Position numbers and translations under genes: made by a program. A stretch of 64,000 bases of DNA. It comes from Pseudoalteromonas luteoviolacea NCIMB 1944. Lineage in GTDB: Bacteria; Pseudomonadota; Gammaproteobacteria; Enterobacterales; Alteromonadaceae. The stretch spans positions 210,099 to 274,098 of the forward strand of contig NZ_AUXS01000013.1 in the NCBI RefSeq assembly GCF_001625565.1, read 5' to 3'. Under the pieces are notes generated by a model, which searched no databases, had not been told where the DNA came from, and saw only the letters and a program-made list of their open reading frames with translations. Within the stretch, counting starts at the first letter, position 1. Every line of letters starts with the position of its first letter. Below, in pieces: positions 17,478-26,904 of this stretch.

Positions 17478-17840
17478 ATGAAAAAGATTTTAGCTGTGGA
17501 TGATTCTGCTTCAATGCGACAAATGGTTGGGTTCACTCTTAAAAAAGCAGGGTTTGACGTCACAGAAGCAAAGGACGGTAGCGAGGCATTAAGCTTGGCA
17601 AAACAGCAGGGTTTTGACGCTGTAATTTCTGATGTAAACATGCCCGTTATGGATGGGATAACCCTGATTAGGGAGCTGCGTAGCTTACCTAACTATAAAT
17701 TTACGCCGCTTTTGATGCTGACCACAGAATCAGGGCTTGATAAAAAAAGCGAAGGCAAGGCCGCAGGTGCAACGGGTTGGATTGTAAAGCCTTTTAACCC
17801 GGATCAATTGTTAGCTGTATTGAAGAAAGTCATCCGCTAG
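17478..17840 (+). CDS. cheY: Chemotaxis response regulator CheY
   Basis: 120 residues, a single receiver domain. Acid pocket D8-D9, phospho-acceptor D52 (ISDVNMPVMDG), the switch threonines at 82-83 (MLTTES) and K104 (VKPF). AAGAGGTCAAT before the ATG is a good site. Phosphorylated by CheA; the output may be flagellar or not, as no flagellar genes are in the window. cheA follows after 18 bases. Confidence 0.95.
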   Translation: MKKILAVDDSASMRQMVGFTLKKAGFDVTEAKDGSEALSLAKQQGFDAVISDVNMPVMDGITLIRELRSLPNYKFTPLLMLTTESGLDKKSEGKAAGATGWIVKPFNPDQLLAVLKKVIR

Positions 17841-17858
17841 TACCAACGAGGTATAGGC

Positions 17859-20024
17859 ATGAGCATAGATTTAAGCCAGTTTTTTGATGTGTTCTTTGAA
17901 GAAAGTTTTGAAGGTCTGGATGCGATGGAGGCTGAGCTTCTAAATCTAGAACCTGGAACTGAAGATTCAGAGACCATTAACACGATATTTAGAGCTGCCC
18001 ACTCGATTAAAGGCGGCAGTGGTACATTTGGTTTTGTGTCTGTTTCAGACTTTACTCATGTACTGGAAACACTCCTAGACCAAATCCGTGACGGACAGCG
18101 GGTCCTCACCGCTGAGCATGTGAACTTACTTTTAAAGTCTGTCGATTGTGTAAGAGGATTGCTCAGCGCATTACAAGCGGAAGAAGAGCCAGATCTGAGT
18201 GAATCAAATGAGCTCAAGGCTCGCTTTGAAGCGATACTGGGTGATGAATCACCAGAGGTTGTTGAAGCTGAACAGAGCGAAACAGTCAGTGAGGCATTGC
18301 AAAGTACAACTTACCAAATTGATTTCAAGCCTGAATCTCATCTATTTAAAACTGGGAATGAACCGCTTTATATGTTTTCTGAGCTTGCCGAATTGGGCGA
18401 GTTAGAAGTCAATGTGTTTCACGATGGTCTTCCTGAGTTTTTAGAGTTTGATCCAGAAGATTGTTTTTTACACTGGCGCTTTTTCCTGACGACAACGAGA
18501 GAAGAGCAAGCAATCTCTGAAATCTTCGAGTGGGTCGAAGATGATGCAGAAATAAAAATTGAGGCGTGCGGAGGGTTGTTTGAAGATGAAAGTCCTTCTG
18601 AGCAACAGCCATCAGCGTCATCGACATCTTCTGATGCAGGTAACTTAGAGACTGTTCAGCAAGCACCTGCACAAAGTGAAAGTGCGACTAACAATGAACA
18701 AAACAAGCAGGCAGAAGAGAGTCTCGCTGCAGTGCAGAAAAAAGTTGAGTCGGTGAAAAGCAATAAAGCTGAAAGTAGAAAGTCCACAGATTCTGCCGCC
18801 ACTTCTATTCGTGTAGGTATAGATAAAGTAGATTCTTTGATCAATATGGTTGGTGAGCTGGTGATAACGCAAGCGATGCTAAGCCAAATTGGTGATCAGG
18901 ATATCACTGAATCTAGTATTGCTGCGCTTCAGGAAGGGCTCACTCAATTAGCGCACAATACCCGTGATTTGCAAGAAAATGTAATGCGGATCAGGATGCT
19001 GCCAATTAGCTTTGTATTTAGTCGCTTTCCTAGATTAGTAAGAGATACGTCTCAAAAATTAAAGAAACAAGTTGAGCTTAAACTGGTCGGTGAACAAACT
19101 GAGCTCGACAAAACCGTGATGGAAAAACTCTCCGATCCTATGGTTCACCTAGTGAGAAACTCATTAGATCACGGTTTAGAGACTCCGGAAGATCGCATCG
19201 CCAATGGTAAAAATCCTGTGGGCACAGTGACACTAAATGCTTTTCACCAAGGCGGTAATATCGTTATTGAAATTATGGATGATGGTAAAGGGCTGGATAC
19301 AGAAAAAATTCGCAGTAAGGCAATTGCGAATGGATTAATTAATGAGTCGGACGAGCTAAGTTCTGAAGAAATCAATGAGCTTATATTTATGCCAGGTTTT
19401 TCAACGGCAGACAGCGTAAGTGATATTTCTGGCCGAGGAGTTGGAATGGATGTTGTGCGACGCAATATTCAAGCGCTCAATGGTTCGGTAGAGGTCACGT
19501 CAAAACAAGGGGTTGGCTCGACTTTTACAATAAGGCTGCCACTTACACTCGCTATCCTCGACGGTCAATTGGTACAAGTTGCAACGCATACTTATATCAT
19601 TCCACTTATTTCGATAGTTGAATCGCTTCAAATTGACATTACGAAAGTCAGCAAGGTTGGCAAAGGCTTAGAAGTTCTGCGCTTGCGTGATGAATATATT
19701 CCAATATTGAGACTGTACGACATTTTTAGCCATCAGGGCGCGCGTGAAGAGCTGGACAAAACACTCTTGGTCGTGGTTGAGAGCGACAATTATAAAATAG
19801 GCCTATTGGTTGATGATTTACTTGCGCAACAGCAAGTGGTGATTAAAAGTTTAGAGGCGAACTATCAGAAAGTTGACGGCATTTCTGGAGCGACGATATT
19901 GGGTGATGGGACAGTATCTCTGATCATTGATATCAGTGGACTCATCAAATTGAGTGGCTTACGCCGGCCTGGTTCAACTGAATTATTAGTTGACTTGAAA
20001 GGTGAGGAGGCTGAACCAGCATGA
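17859..20024 (+). CDS. cheA: Chemotaxis histidine kinase CheA
   Basis: 721 residues. P1 Hpt domain with phospho-acceptor H48 (AAHSIKGGSGTFGF). Next is an acidic region with what looks like a P2-type docking domain (about 155-245), then a long Gln/Ser/Glu-rich linker (about 245-310). The dimerisation helices start at IRVGIDKVDSLINMVGELV. The ATP-binding domain has the N box HLVRNSLDHGLETPEDR, G1 DDGKGLD and G2 GRGVGMDVV. The C-terminal CheW-like P5 domain runs from about 575. It overlaps cheW by 4 bases (ATGA). Confidence 0.97.
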   Translation: MSIDLSQFFDVFFEESFEGLDAMEAELLNLEPGTEDSETINTIFRAAHSIKGGSGTFGFVSVSDFTHVLETLLDQIRDGQRVLTAEHVNLLLKSVDCVRGLLSALQAEEEPDLSESNELKARFEAILGDESPEVVEAEQSETVSEALQSTTYQIDFKPESHLFKTGNEPLYMFSELAELGELEVNVFHDGLPEFLEFDPEDCFLHWRFFLTTTREEQAISEIFEWVEDDAEIKIEACGGLFEDESPSEQQPSASSTSSDAGNLETVQQAPAQSESATNNEQNKQAEESLAAVQKKVESVKSNKAESRKSTDSAATSIRVGIDKVDSLINMVGELVITQAMLSQIGDQDITESSIAALQEGLTQLAHNTRDLQENVMRIRMLPISFVFSRFPRLVRDTSQKLKKQVELKLVGEQTELDKTVMEKLSDPMVHLVRNSLDHGLETPEDRIANGKNPVGTVTLNAFHQGGNIVIEIMDDGKGLDTEKIRSKAIANGLINESDELSSEEINELIFMPGFSTADSVSDISGRGVGMDVVRRNIQALNGSVEVTSKQGVGSTFTIRLPLTLAILDGQLVQVATHTYIIPLISIVESLQIDITKVSKVGKGLEVLRLRDEYIPILRLYDIFSHQGAREELDKTLLVVVESDNYKIGLLVDDLLAQQQVVIKSLEANYQKVDGISGATILGDGTVSLIIDISGLIKLSGLRRPGSTELLVDLKGEEAEPA

Positions 20025-20527
20025 TTGACCAAGTTGAAGTAAATCAGCAGCTTATGTTTGACGGGGAATCTGATGAAAAGCAGTTTTTAACTTTCATGAT
20101 GCACGATGAAGAGTACGGAATGGACATTTTAGCCGTGCAAGAAATTCGTGGGTGGGAGCCTGTCACCACCATTCCAAACTCTCCTAATTTTGTCAGAGGC
20201 GCGATGAATTTACGCGGCACAATAGTACCAATTATCGACTTGCGGATGCGCTTTGGCATTAATGCAATTGAGTATGGACCGTTGACTGTAGTGATTGTGG
20301 TCTCTGTAAAAATTAAGGAACAGCAGAAAATTATGGGGCTAGTTGTGGACGCGGTATCAGATGTTTATAGCATTGCAGAGGAAAAGGCCAAAGATGTGCC
20401 TGATTTCCAAGATTCAGATAATGCATATTTTGTTCACGGACTAGTGAATGTAGGTCAAAAAATGGTTGTGCTTTTAAATCTAGAAAAAGTTTTAGATTTG
20501 AGTGATAAAAGTGGTCTCAAAGGCTAA
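20021..20527 (+). CDS. cheW: Chemotaxis coupling protein CheW
   Basis: 168 residues, a CheW fold linking receptor and CheA. Seen: QFLTFMMHDEEYGMDILAVQEI, then the conserved PNFVRGAMNLRGTIVPIIDLR. The gene is coupled to cheA by overlap and is followed by the receptor gene after 12 bases. Confidence 0.95.
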   Translation: MIDQVEVNQQLMFDGESDEKQFLTFMMHDEEYGMDILAVQEIRGWEPVTTIPNSPNFVRGAMNLRGTIVPIIDLRMRFGINAIEYGPLTVVIVVSVKIKEQQKIMGLVVDAVSDVYSIAEEKAKDVPDFQDSDNAYFVHGLVNVGQKMVVLLNLEKVLDLSDKSGLKG

Positions 20528-20539
20528 TTGGGGGTCGAA

Positions 20540-23275
20540 ATGAGCGAACAGAGTATCCAAAGCAGTATTAATAACAAGATCTTAGTAACTGGGGTGATTC
20601 TGGTTATTAGTGTCATTGTTGGTGCTCAGCTAGGGCAAGCTGAATCAGAGCAAATACGAATGATGTCATTTTTAGTTCCGCTTCTGGGTATTGCGGCTGC
20701 TTTAGTATTTTTAAAAAATGGTTTAACTCCCATAACAGGCCAGTTAGTGGCTGTGTATGCCGCAATGCCATTGCTTAAAGTAGGTAATCGAGCACAGTTT
20801 GAGCAGTTGGATCTGTCAGGTTTTCCCCAACTGCATAGGGTGTTGTCGAACGTAGATGAAGATGTGAGAGAAGAGGATCATGAAGACGATCATACAGAAA
20901 GTTTGTTGTTGGCTTTGAAAGGTTGTCAGGCAAACATTATGGTCGCAGACAGCGATCTAAATATTGTCTATATGAATGACTCAGTAACCGTCATGCTGAG
21001 ACAAAATGAACATCAACTTAGAAAAGAGTTACCTAACTTTAACGTTGCAACCACGATCGGCACAAACATAGACATGTTTCATGCCAACCCCAGTCATCAA
21101 AGAAACTTGTTAGCGAGTTTGAGAGATGTGTACAAAACACAAATCACGGTTGCCGGGCTGACATTTGATCTAATCGCGACACCTGTGTTTGATAAAAACA
21201 ATGAACGTATTGCCACGTTAGTTGAGTGGAAGGATTTGACAGAACAGCTAGCCATTGAACAAAAACAAAAGGACGAAGCTGCGAAAAATGCACGGATATC
21301 TAGTGCTTTAAATGTGTGCCAAGCGAATGTCATGTTGGCGGATGATGACTGCAATATTGTATATGGCAATGAGTCAGTCATGAGTATGTTGAGAAAAAAC
21401 CAAGCGCAATTACAAACGGCATTGCCACGCTTTAATGTAGATACATTGATGGGGCAAAACATTGACATATTTCATGCCAATCCGAGTCATCAAAGGAACT
21501 TATTGAGTAATCTGACGGACACCTACAAGACGGATATCGAAGTTGCTGGTTTTACATTTGGTTTAATTGCGACACCTGTACAAGACGAAAATGGCAACCG
21601 TCTGGGCACGGTTGTTGAGTGGGAAGACAAAACCGAGCGGTTGGTACAAGAGCGCGAAGCGCAAAAAGCGGCAAACGAAAATCTACGTGTACGTCGCGCT
21701 TTGGACAACGTTGCAACCAATACCATGATTGCGGATGGCCATTTCAATATTGTTTATATGAACGAGTCAGTGACATCCATGATGAAAAATGCTGAACGCG
21801 ATATTCGACAAGACCTCCCCAACTTTGATAGCAATAAACTGATGGGGGCAAATATTGACGTCTTCCATAAGAACCCTGCGCATCAGCGCAATATGGTCAG
21901 TAACTTAACTGACACCTATAAAACTGAGATCCAAGTAGGTGGGCGCACATTTGGATTAGTCGCTAACCCTATTTTGGCATCAGATGGTGAGCGTATCGGC
22001 ACTGTGGTTGAATGGGAAGACCGCACTGATGAAGTTGCGATTGAATCGGAAGTTAATGAGTTAGTCGAATCAGCTCGTGAAGGTAATTTGGCCGTGCGCC
22101 TCAATGAAAATGATAAGCAAGGGTTCTACCTTCGTTTAGCTAAAGGGCTAAACGGTTTGGTTTCTCTAGTAGATGATGCGGTATCGGATACCGTAAACAT
22201 GTTAGATGCACTGGCTAACGGGGACTTAACTCAAAGGATCAATGCAGACTATAAAGGCGCGTTTGACAAACTTAAGCAAGATGCGAATACCACAGCGGAT
22301 AAATTAACAGAAGTGTTGAATCGAATCAGTTCTTCTGCTGCGATGGTGGCCAGTGGCGCTGAAGAAATTTCCCAAGGTAATGCGGACTTAAGTCAGCGAA
22401 CAGAAGAGCAAGCATCATCGCTAGAAGAAACTGCGTCGAGTATGGAAGAAATGACCAGTACGGTAAGACAAAATGCGGACAACGCAAAAGTTGCCAATGA
22501 GCTTGCAGCAGAAACAAGTGAAAAAGCGGTGACAGGGGGCGAAGTGGTTAACAGAGCCGTCTCTAGTATGTCAGAGATCAATGAATCTAGTAAAAAGATC
22601 GCCGATATCATCAGCGTCATTGACGAAATTGCGTTTCAAACTAATCTACTTGCATTAAACGCCGCGGTGGAGGCGGCAAGAGCAGGCGAGCAAGGGCGAG
22701 GCTTTGCTGTTGTAGCTGGTGAAGTTAGGAATCTAGCGCAGCGTTCAGCAGGTGCTGCGAAGGAAATTAAAGACTTGATTAGAGACAGTGTTGGTAAAGT
22801 TGAAGATGGCACCTTATTAGTGAATGAATCAGGTGCAACGTTAAAAGAAATTGTTGCGGCAGTAAAACGTGTGACAGAAATGATTTCTGATATTGCTGAA
22901 GCATCCGAGGAGCAAAGCTCTGGTATTGAGCAGGTCAATAAGGCTGTTGCCCAAATGGATGAGATGACACAGCAAAATGCGGCGTTGGTGGAACAGGCTT
23001 CTGCAGCTGGGGAATCAATGGCTGAGCAAGCAAATGATATGAGAAGGCTATTAAACTTCTTTAATGTTGGCGACTCAAATACCGATGGCCTGCCAGCATC
23101 TGTCAGCAGTTTGCCAACCAAGCGGTTGAATACGCCTCAGCAGCCAGTGAGTAATGCCGGAAGCATGCAATTGAATAATAGTACGCCTGCGAAAGTCACT
23201 TCTAATCTTTCACAAAAATCTACTGAGCCTGCAAACCGCTTTGCAGATGACTCTGAAGAGTGGGAAGAGTTTTAA
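20540..23275 (+). CDS. Methyl-accepting chemotaxis protein with three tandem PAS domains
   Basis: 911 residues from the ATG at 20540. An in-frame TTG at 20528 is less likely, since GGGGGTCGAA sits just before the ATG. Two hydrophobic segments (about 14-31 and 42-60) lie close together with no room for a periplasmic domain, so sensing must be cytoplasmic or in the membrane. Three PAS-like units (about 121-238, 253-369, 384-500) repeat with a period of 131 residues; each contains NIVYxN, NID-F-H-NP-HQRN and a closing VEW-D. A HAMP-like region and the MCP signalling hairpin follow, with the tip [22 protein letters not shown]. The C-terminus ends EWEEF, a CheR/CheB tether of the NWETF type. The ligand is unknown. 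Confidence 0.95.
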   Translation: MSEQSIQSSINNKILVTGVILVISVIVGAQLGQAESEQIRMMSFLVPLLGIAAALVFLKNGLTPITGQLVAVYAAMPLLKVGNRAQFEQLDLSGFPQLHRVLSNVDEDVREEDHEDDHTESLLLALKGCQANIMVADSDLNIVYMNDSVTVMLRQNEHQLRKELPNFNVATTIGTNIDMFHANPSHQRNLLASLRDVYKTQITVAGLTFDLIATPVFDKNNERIATLVEWKDLTEQLAIEQKQKDEAAKNARISSALNVCQANVMLADDDCNIVYGNESVMSMLRKNQAQLQTALPRFNVDTLMGQNIDIFHANPSHQRNLLSNLTDTYKTDIEVAGFTFGLIATPVQDENGNRLGTVVEWEDKTERLVQEREAQKAANENLRVRRALDNVATNTMIADGHFNIVYMNESVTSMMKNAERDIRQDLPNFDSNKLMGANIDVFHKNPAHQRNMVSNLTDTYKTEIQVGGRTFGLVANPILASDGERIGTVVEWEDRTDEVAIESEVNELVESAREGNLAVRLNENDKQGFYLRLAKGLNGLVSLVDDAVSDTVNMLDALANGDLTQRINADYKGAFDKLKQDANTTADKLTEVLNRISSSAAMVASGAEEISQGNADLSQRTEEQASSLEETASSMEEMTSTVRQNADNAKVANELAAETSEKAVTGGEVVNRAVSSMSEINESSKKIADIISVIDEIAFQTNLLALNAAVEAARAGEQGRGFAVVAGEVRNLAQRSAGAAKEIKDLIRDSVGKVEDGTLLVNESGATLKEIVAAVKRVTEMISDIAEASEEQSSGIEQVNKAVAQMDEMTQQNAALVEQASAAGESMAEQANDMRRLLNFFNVGDSNTDGLPASVSSLPTKRLNTPQQPVSNAGSMQLNNSTPAKVTSNLSQKSTEPANRFADDSEEWEEF

Positions 23276-23291
23276 CCGCAAGTTTGAAAGA

Positions 23292-23311
23292 GGGCCTCTG
23301 ATCTGAGGCCC
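23292..23311 (+). other. Hairpin between receptor gene and cheR
   Basis: GGGCCTC pairs with GAGGCCC across a 6-nt loop, 17 bases after the receptor stop. The tail is CCCTTCTG rather than a T run. It may be a partial terminator or an mRNA-stabilising element that lowers cheR relative to the receptor. Confidence 0.5.
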
Positions 23312-23382
23312 CCCTTCTGAGAAAAAAATAGCACTGGCTAACTTTTTGGTTATTAATTGAACTATTTAAGCGTTGCGAGCGT

Positions 23383-24207
23383 ATGAAAGAGTTTCAGTTT
23401 ACAGACACTGATTTTCAGAAAGTCTCTGAAAAGGTATATAGCGCATGTGGCATCGTGCTCGGGCCACATAAGCGAGAAATGGTGTATTCGCGCCTTGCTA
23501 GGCGGATCAGAGCAAACGGGCTGAAAAACTTTGAGGACTATTTAACGTTTTTAGACAACAGCAGTGATCAAGAATTTAGCCACTTTATTAATGCAATTAC
23601 GACGAATTTAACCTCGTTTTTTAGAGAGTCGCACCATTTCGAATATTTAAAAAGCGACGTAATTCCACGTATTAAACAGGACAATAAAATGTCCAAGAGA
23701 GCACGCTTTTGGTCTGCGGGATGTTCAACAGGCGAGGAGCCATACAGTATTGCGATGACGGTGAAAGATGAGTTTCCTAGTGACTGGGACGTGAAGGTGT
23801 TAGCCACTGATTTGGACTCCAATGTACTTTCAAAAGCGGCGGAAGGCATCTATAGCAGCCAGTCAGTGACTGGCTTAGATGAAAACCACTTAAGAAAGTG
23901 GTTTTTGAAAAGCAGTGACGGCAGTCAATACCGTGTTAAAGAGCAGTTGAAGAGCCTCATTTATTTTAAGCGATTGAACTTGCTCGAACCTTGGCCAATG
24001 AAAGGCCCGTTTGATTTGATATTTTGTCGAAATGTATTGATTTATTTCGACAAAGAAACAAAAGACAGTCTATTTGATGGATACCATCGCATGTTAGAGC
24101 CGTCACATGGACACTTATTTATAGGTCACTCAGAAACAATGAGTAAAGAGCGCAGAGACTTTAAAAATTTGGGCAAAACTATGTATAAGAGGGTGGATGT
24201 AACATGA
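23383..24207 (+). CDS. cheR: Chemotaxis protein methyltransferase CheR
   Basis: 274 residues. It methylates receptor glutamates using S-adenosylmethionine. The N-terminal helical domain includes the residues FFRESHHF, then the Rossmann core with WSAGCSTGEEPYSIAM (cofactor site) and DLIFCRNVLIYFD. The beta-subdomain that binds pentapeptide tethers is present, which fits the EWEEF tail of the adjacent receptor. It overlaps cheD by 4 bases. Confidence 0.96.
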   Translation: MKEFQFTDTDFQKVSEKVYSACGIVLGPHKREMVYSRLARRIRANGLKNFEDYLTFLDNSSDQEFSHFINAITTNLTSFFRESHHFEYLKSDVIPRIKQDNKMSKRARFWSAGCSTGEEPYSIAMTVKDEFPSDWDVKVLATDLDSNVLSKAAEGIYSSQSVTGLDENHLRKWFLKSSDGSQYRVKEQLKSLIYFKRLNLLEPWPMKGPFDLIFCRNVLIYFDKETKDSLFDGYHRMLEPSHGHLFIGHSETMSKERRDFKNLGKTMYKRVDVT

Positions 24208-24827
24208 GCCACTTTAGGCCTGTGATAAATGGCTTTGAGCATGTAAAACGGTTTTGGGATGCGGGGCGGAGTAAGGTTGTTGCCAAGGTCTTACCGGGAG
24301 AATTTTACGTATCGAAAAATGACGAATTGATCTCGACGGTATTAGGATCGTGTATTGCCGCTTGTGTATATGACGAAAAGTTAGGGATCGGTGGCATGAA
24401 TCACTTTATGTTGCCGGGTGCTCAAAATATGACGAATGTGACTAATGTTCATTCAGATGACTTTAATTGCCGCTATGGAAATTGGGCGATGGAGTTTTTG
24501 ATAAACGAAGTGCTAAAAAATGGTGCCAGTCGCAACAACCTCAAAGTAAAGCTGTTTGGTGGTGGAAAAATAATTAGTGCGATGACGGATATTGGTGTTG
24601 GCAACATCCGTTTTGCCAGAGCTTACGTAGAGGAAGAGCATTTAGAGTTAGTGTCACATGATGTGGGAGGGCCGTGGCCCAGAAAGGTGGTATTTCATCC
24701 TCAGTCGGGTTCTGCAAAGGTAAAAAAACTGCGGCAGGTACACAATGACACGATTGAAAAACGTGAGGTTAAATACTTACATGATATCGAGGCGCAAGAT
24801 GCACAAACCGATATCGAGTTATTTTAG
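24204..24827 (+). CDS. cheD: Receptor glutamine deamidase CheD
   Basis: 207 residues. The catalytic motif STVLGSCIAACVYD (Cys nucleophile) and GGMNHFMLPG (His) are both intact, followed by the conserved GNWAMEFLIN and KLFGGG. CheD deamidates receptor glutamines and in some species works with CheC or CheY. The C-terminal 50 residues are basic, then acidic. It lies between cheR (4-base overlap) and cheB (11-base gap), so receptor adaptation is complete in this operon. Confidence 0.95.
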   Translation: MSHFRPVINGFEHVKRFWDAGRSKVVAKVLPGEFYVSKNDELISTVLGSCIAACVYDEKLGIGGMNHFMLPGAQNMTNVTNVHSDDFNCRYGNWAMEFLINEVLKNGASRNNLKVKLFGGGKIISAMTDIGVGNIRFARAYVEEEHLELVSHDVGGPWPRKVVFHPQSGSAKVKKLRQVHNDTIEKREVKYLHDIEAQDAQTDIELF

Positions 24828-24838
24828 AGTAATTAGCA

Positions 24839-25870
24839 ATGATAAAGGTTTTGATAGTAGACGACTCACCTTTGCTTAGGGCTGTTTTGAAAGCGGTATT
24901 GGAGCAAGCTGGAGATATTGAAGTTGTGGGGGCGGCCAAAGACCCCTATGAAGCAAGAGATATGATTAAGGCGCTACAGCCTGATGTGCTTACTCTCGAT
25001 ATTGAGATGCCAAAAATGAACGGGTTAAGCTTTTTAAAGAACCTAATGAGGTTGCGCCCAATGCCCGTAGTCATGTTATCTACGTTGACCCAAAAAGGGT
25101 CGCCAGAGACCCTTGAAGCGTTAGAGGCGGGGGCTGTAGACTTTATTGCCAAACCTATGTCTAATGTTGCGGAGCAATTAGAAGCATATGCTGATGTACT
25201 TTACCAAAAAATTCGCACGGCAAGTCGAGCGAGGGTAAGAGCGTTTAAACCTGACAAGCAGCAAAACACAGCGCAAGCTATGCCCAGTGATACACGTTTT
25301 CAAAGCTTGAGTGTTTTGGCAATTGGCGCCTCTACTGGCGGCACCGAAGCGCTGAGAGAGGTATTAACTAAGCTACCGCCTAATAGCCCTCCTGTTGTGA
25401 TTACTCAACATATTCCTCCTGTTTTTAGTTCTTCATTTGCGCAACGTATGGATAGATGCTGCACTGTGAATGTTAAAGAGGCAGAGGAGGGTGACGAGCT
25501 TGGTGCTGGTAAGGTATTCATTGCTCCGGGAGATAAACACTTACTGGTGGTACAAAAAGGGTCTAAATTGGTTTGCCAGCTGAGTGATAGCGATAAGGTC
25601 AATCGCCATAAGCCTGCTGTAGATGTGTTATTTGACTCCTTGTTACCAGTCGCGACTTATGTTCATGCAGCGTTATTGACTGGCATGGGTTCTGACGGGG
25701 CGCAGGGATTACTGAGATTAAAAGAGGCAGGAGCAAACACATTTGCTCAAGACGAAGCCTCATGCGTTGTGTGGGGAATGCCTCGCGCAGCGGTTGAACT
25801 CAATGCCGCAAATAAAGTGGTGTCTTTAGATGCAATGGCTAAGGCGCTACTACACTCCGCGAGTCGTTAA
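24839..25870 (+). CDS. cheB: Receptor methylesterase/response regulator CheB
   Basis: 343 residues. N-terminal receiver domain with D8-D9-type pocket and phospho-acceptor D54 (LTLDIEMPKMNG), then a linker (about 130-155). The methylesterase domain has the triad: Ser165 (GASTGGTE), His191 (TQHIPP) and Asp in LLTGMGSDGA. It removes methyl groups from receptors when phosphorylated by CheA. Last gene of the operon; a convergent gene starts 8 bases on, and no separate terminator is seen. Confidence 0.96.
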   Translation: MIKVLIVDDSPLLRAVLKAVLEQAGDIEVVGAAKDPYEARDMIKALQPDVLTLDIEMPKMNGLSFLKNLMRLRPMPVVMLSTLTQKGSPETLEALEAGAVDFIAKPMSNVAEQLEAYADVLYQKIRTASRARVRAFKPDKQQNTAQAMPSDTRFQSLSVLAIGASTGGTEALREVLTKLPPNSPPVVITQHIPPVFSSSFAQRMDRCCTVNVKEAEEGDELGAGKVFIAPGDKHLLVVQKGSKLVCQLSDSDKVNRHKPAVDVLFDSLLPVATYVHAALLTGMGSDGAQGLLRLKEAGANTFAQDEASCVVWGMPRAAVELNAANKVVSLDAMAKALLHSASR

Positions 25871-25878
25871 ACCATTAA

Positions 25879-26904
25879 TTAGTCTATCTGTATCACCCAA
25901 GGCTGGGAAAACCAGTGAAAGCGGCCTTTGTGTGTTTTTGAAGGCGCAGTGCAGTTGTATCTAGAACGACCTTTCGGTAGGCGCTCTGGACTCGTCACAG
26001 TCACTTGGCTTTCTGAGCGCCAGGTCAATTCTGCGCGACCAACTCCTGATACGAAACACGCCAATTGATGTTTGCTAAAGTCCTTACTTTTGAATGTTAT
26101 CGTAACTGAAGGGCGACGCTCTTTGGTGACTGAGTTGTTATAGGCCAATTGGTCAATCTCGAAAGGGAGAGAGTCAATTTTAACTTTCAGTGTTTTTAAA
26201 TTACTATAAATGCCAGAGGCTGGAAATCGAGGAATTCGCGTAAAGTCAGTTGTTGGACCAACTGCACCAGAATGCTGGCCAATACCTATTAAGCCAAGTT
26301 TTTGCACAAGTGATTGTAGTGCTGAGTCAAACTCACCATAGGGGTATGCAATGTAGGGGTAATTATGCCCTATTTCAGCATTGATGCGCTGTTGTGACCA
26401 AGTTAAATCATGACTTATGCGTTTGGCCCACTGCTGCTCAGATTCGCCGGATTGGCGTATATGCAAATAGTCGTGTTGGGCACTGTGATTTGCTATCAAT
26501 GCGCCGCGTTTTGACAGAGCTCTTAATTCATCCCATGTCATGACATAACTTTTGCCTTCGTCAATCAGTTTAGGGTTGACGAAAATCGTGTAGGGAAAGT
26601 TAAATTTTTCAAGGAGCGGGGCAGCCGCTTCGATATTGTTGTCATATCCGTCGTCAAAAGTAATTGCCACGGCATTTAGTGGGAGGTGCTTTCCCTGTTT
26701 AAGATGATTGAGGAATTCATCTAGTGCAATGACGTTATAGTTGCCCTTTTTTAAATGCTCTAAATGAGATTTAAAGGTATCTTCACTGACGCTGGTGACA
26801 GGCGGCAGTTTCTCACTGACATGATGATATTGTAAGATAGTCGCACTGTGCGCTTGCACACTTGCTAAACCAACAAATAGAACTAAATTATGAAGCTTTT
26901 TCAT
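25879..26904 (-). CDS. Secreted polysaccharide deacetylase (CE4 family)
   Basis: 341 residues from the ATG at 26904, which places a signal peptide at the start (KKLHNLVLFVGLASVQAHSA). The frame is open 7 codons further. CE4 motifs: ITFDDGYDNN (catalytic base and metal Asp) and ANHSAQHDYL (HSxxH metal ligands), then IAYPYGEFD. These enzymes remove acetyl groups from N-acetylglucosamine polymers such as biofilm polysaccharide, chitin oligomers or peptidoglycan; which one is not clear. The C-terminal 90 residues form a separate beta-rich domain. The start overlaps the start of the divergent MATE gene. Confidence 0.88.
   Translation of the reverse strand: MKKLHNLVLFVGLASVQAHSATILQYHHVSEKLPPVTSVSEDTFKSHLEHLKKGNYNVIALDEFLNHLKQGKHLPLNAVAITFDDGYDNNIEAAAPLLEKFNFPYTIFVNPKLIDEGKSYVMTWDELRALSKRGALIANHSAQHDYLHIRQSGESEQQWAKRISHDLTWSQQRINAEIGHNYPYIAYPYGEFDSALQSLVQKLGLIGIGQHSGAVGPTTDFTRIPRFPASGIYSNLKTLKVKIDSLPFEIDQLAYNNSVTKERRPSVTITFKSKDFSKHQLACFVSGVGRAELTWRSESQVTVTSPERLPKGRSRYNCTAPSKTHKGRFHWFSQPWVIQID

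Noticed and set aside
20528..20539. TTG start for the chemoreceptor
   Set aside because: The ATG at 20540 has the better placed GGGGG ribosome site, and the extra four residues are not expected.
22636..23121. 161-codon minus-strand frame inside the chemoreceptor
   Set aside because: It mirrors the highly conserved MCP hairpin; Ala/Ser-rich composition is a shadow of the Ala/Glu codons on the plus strand.
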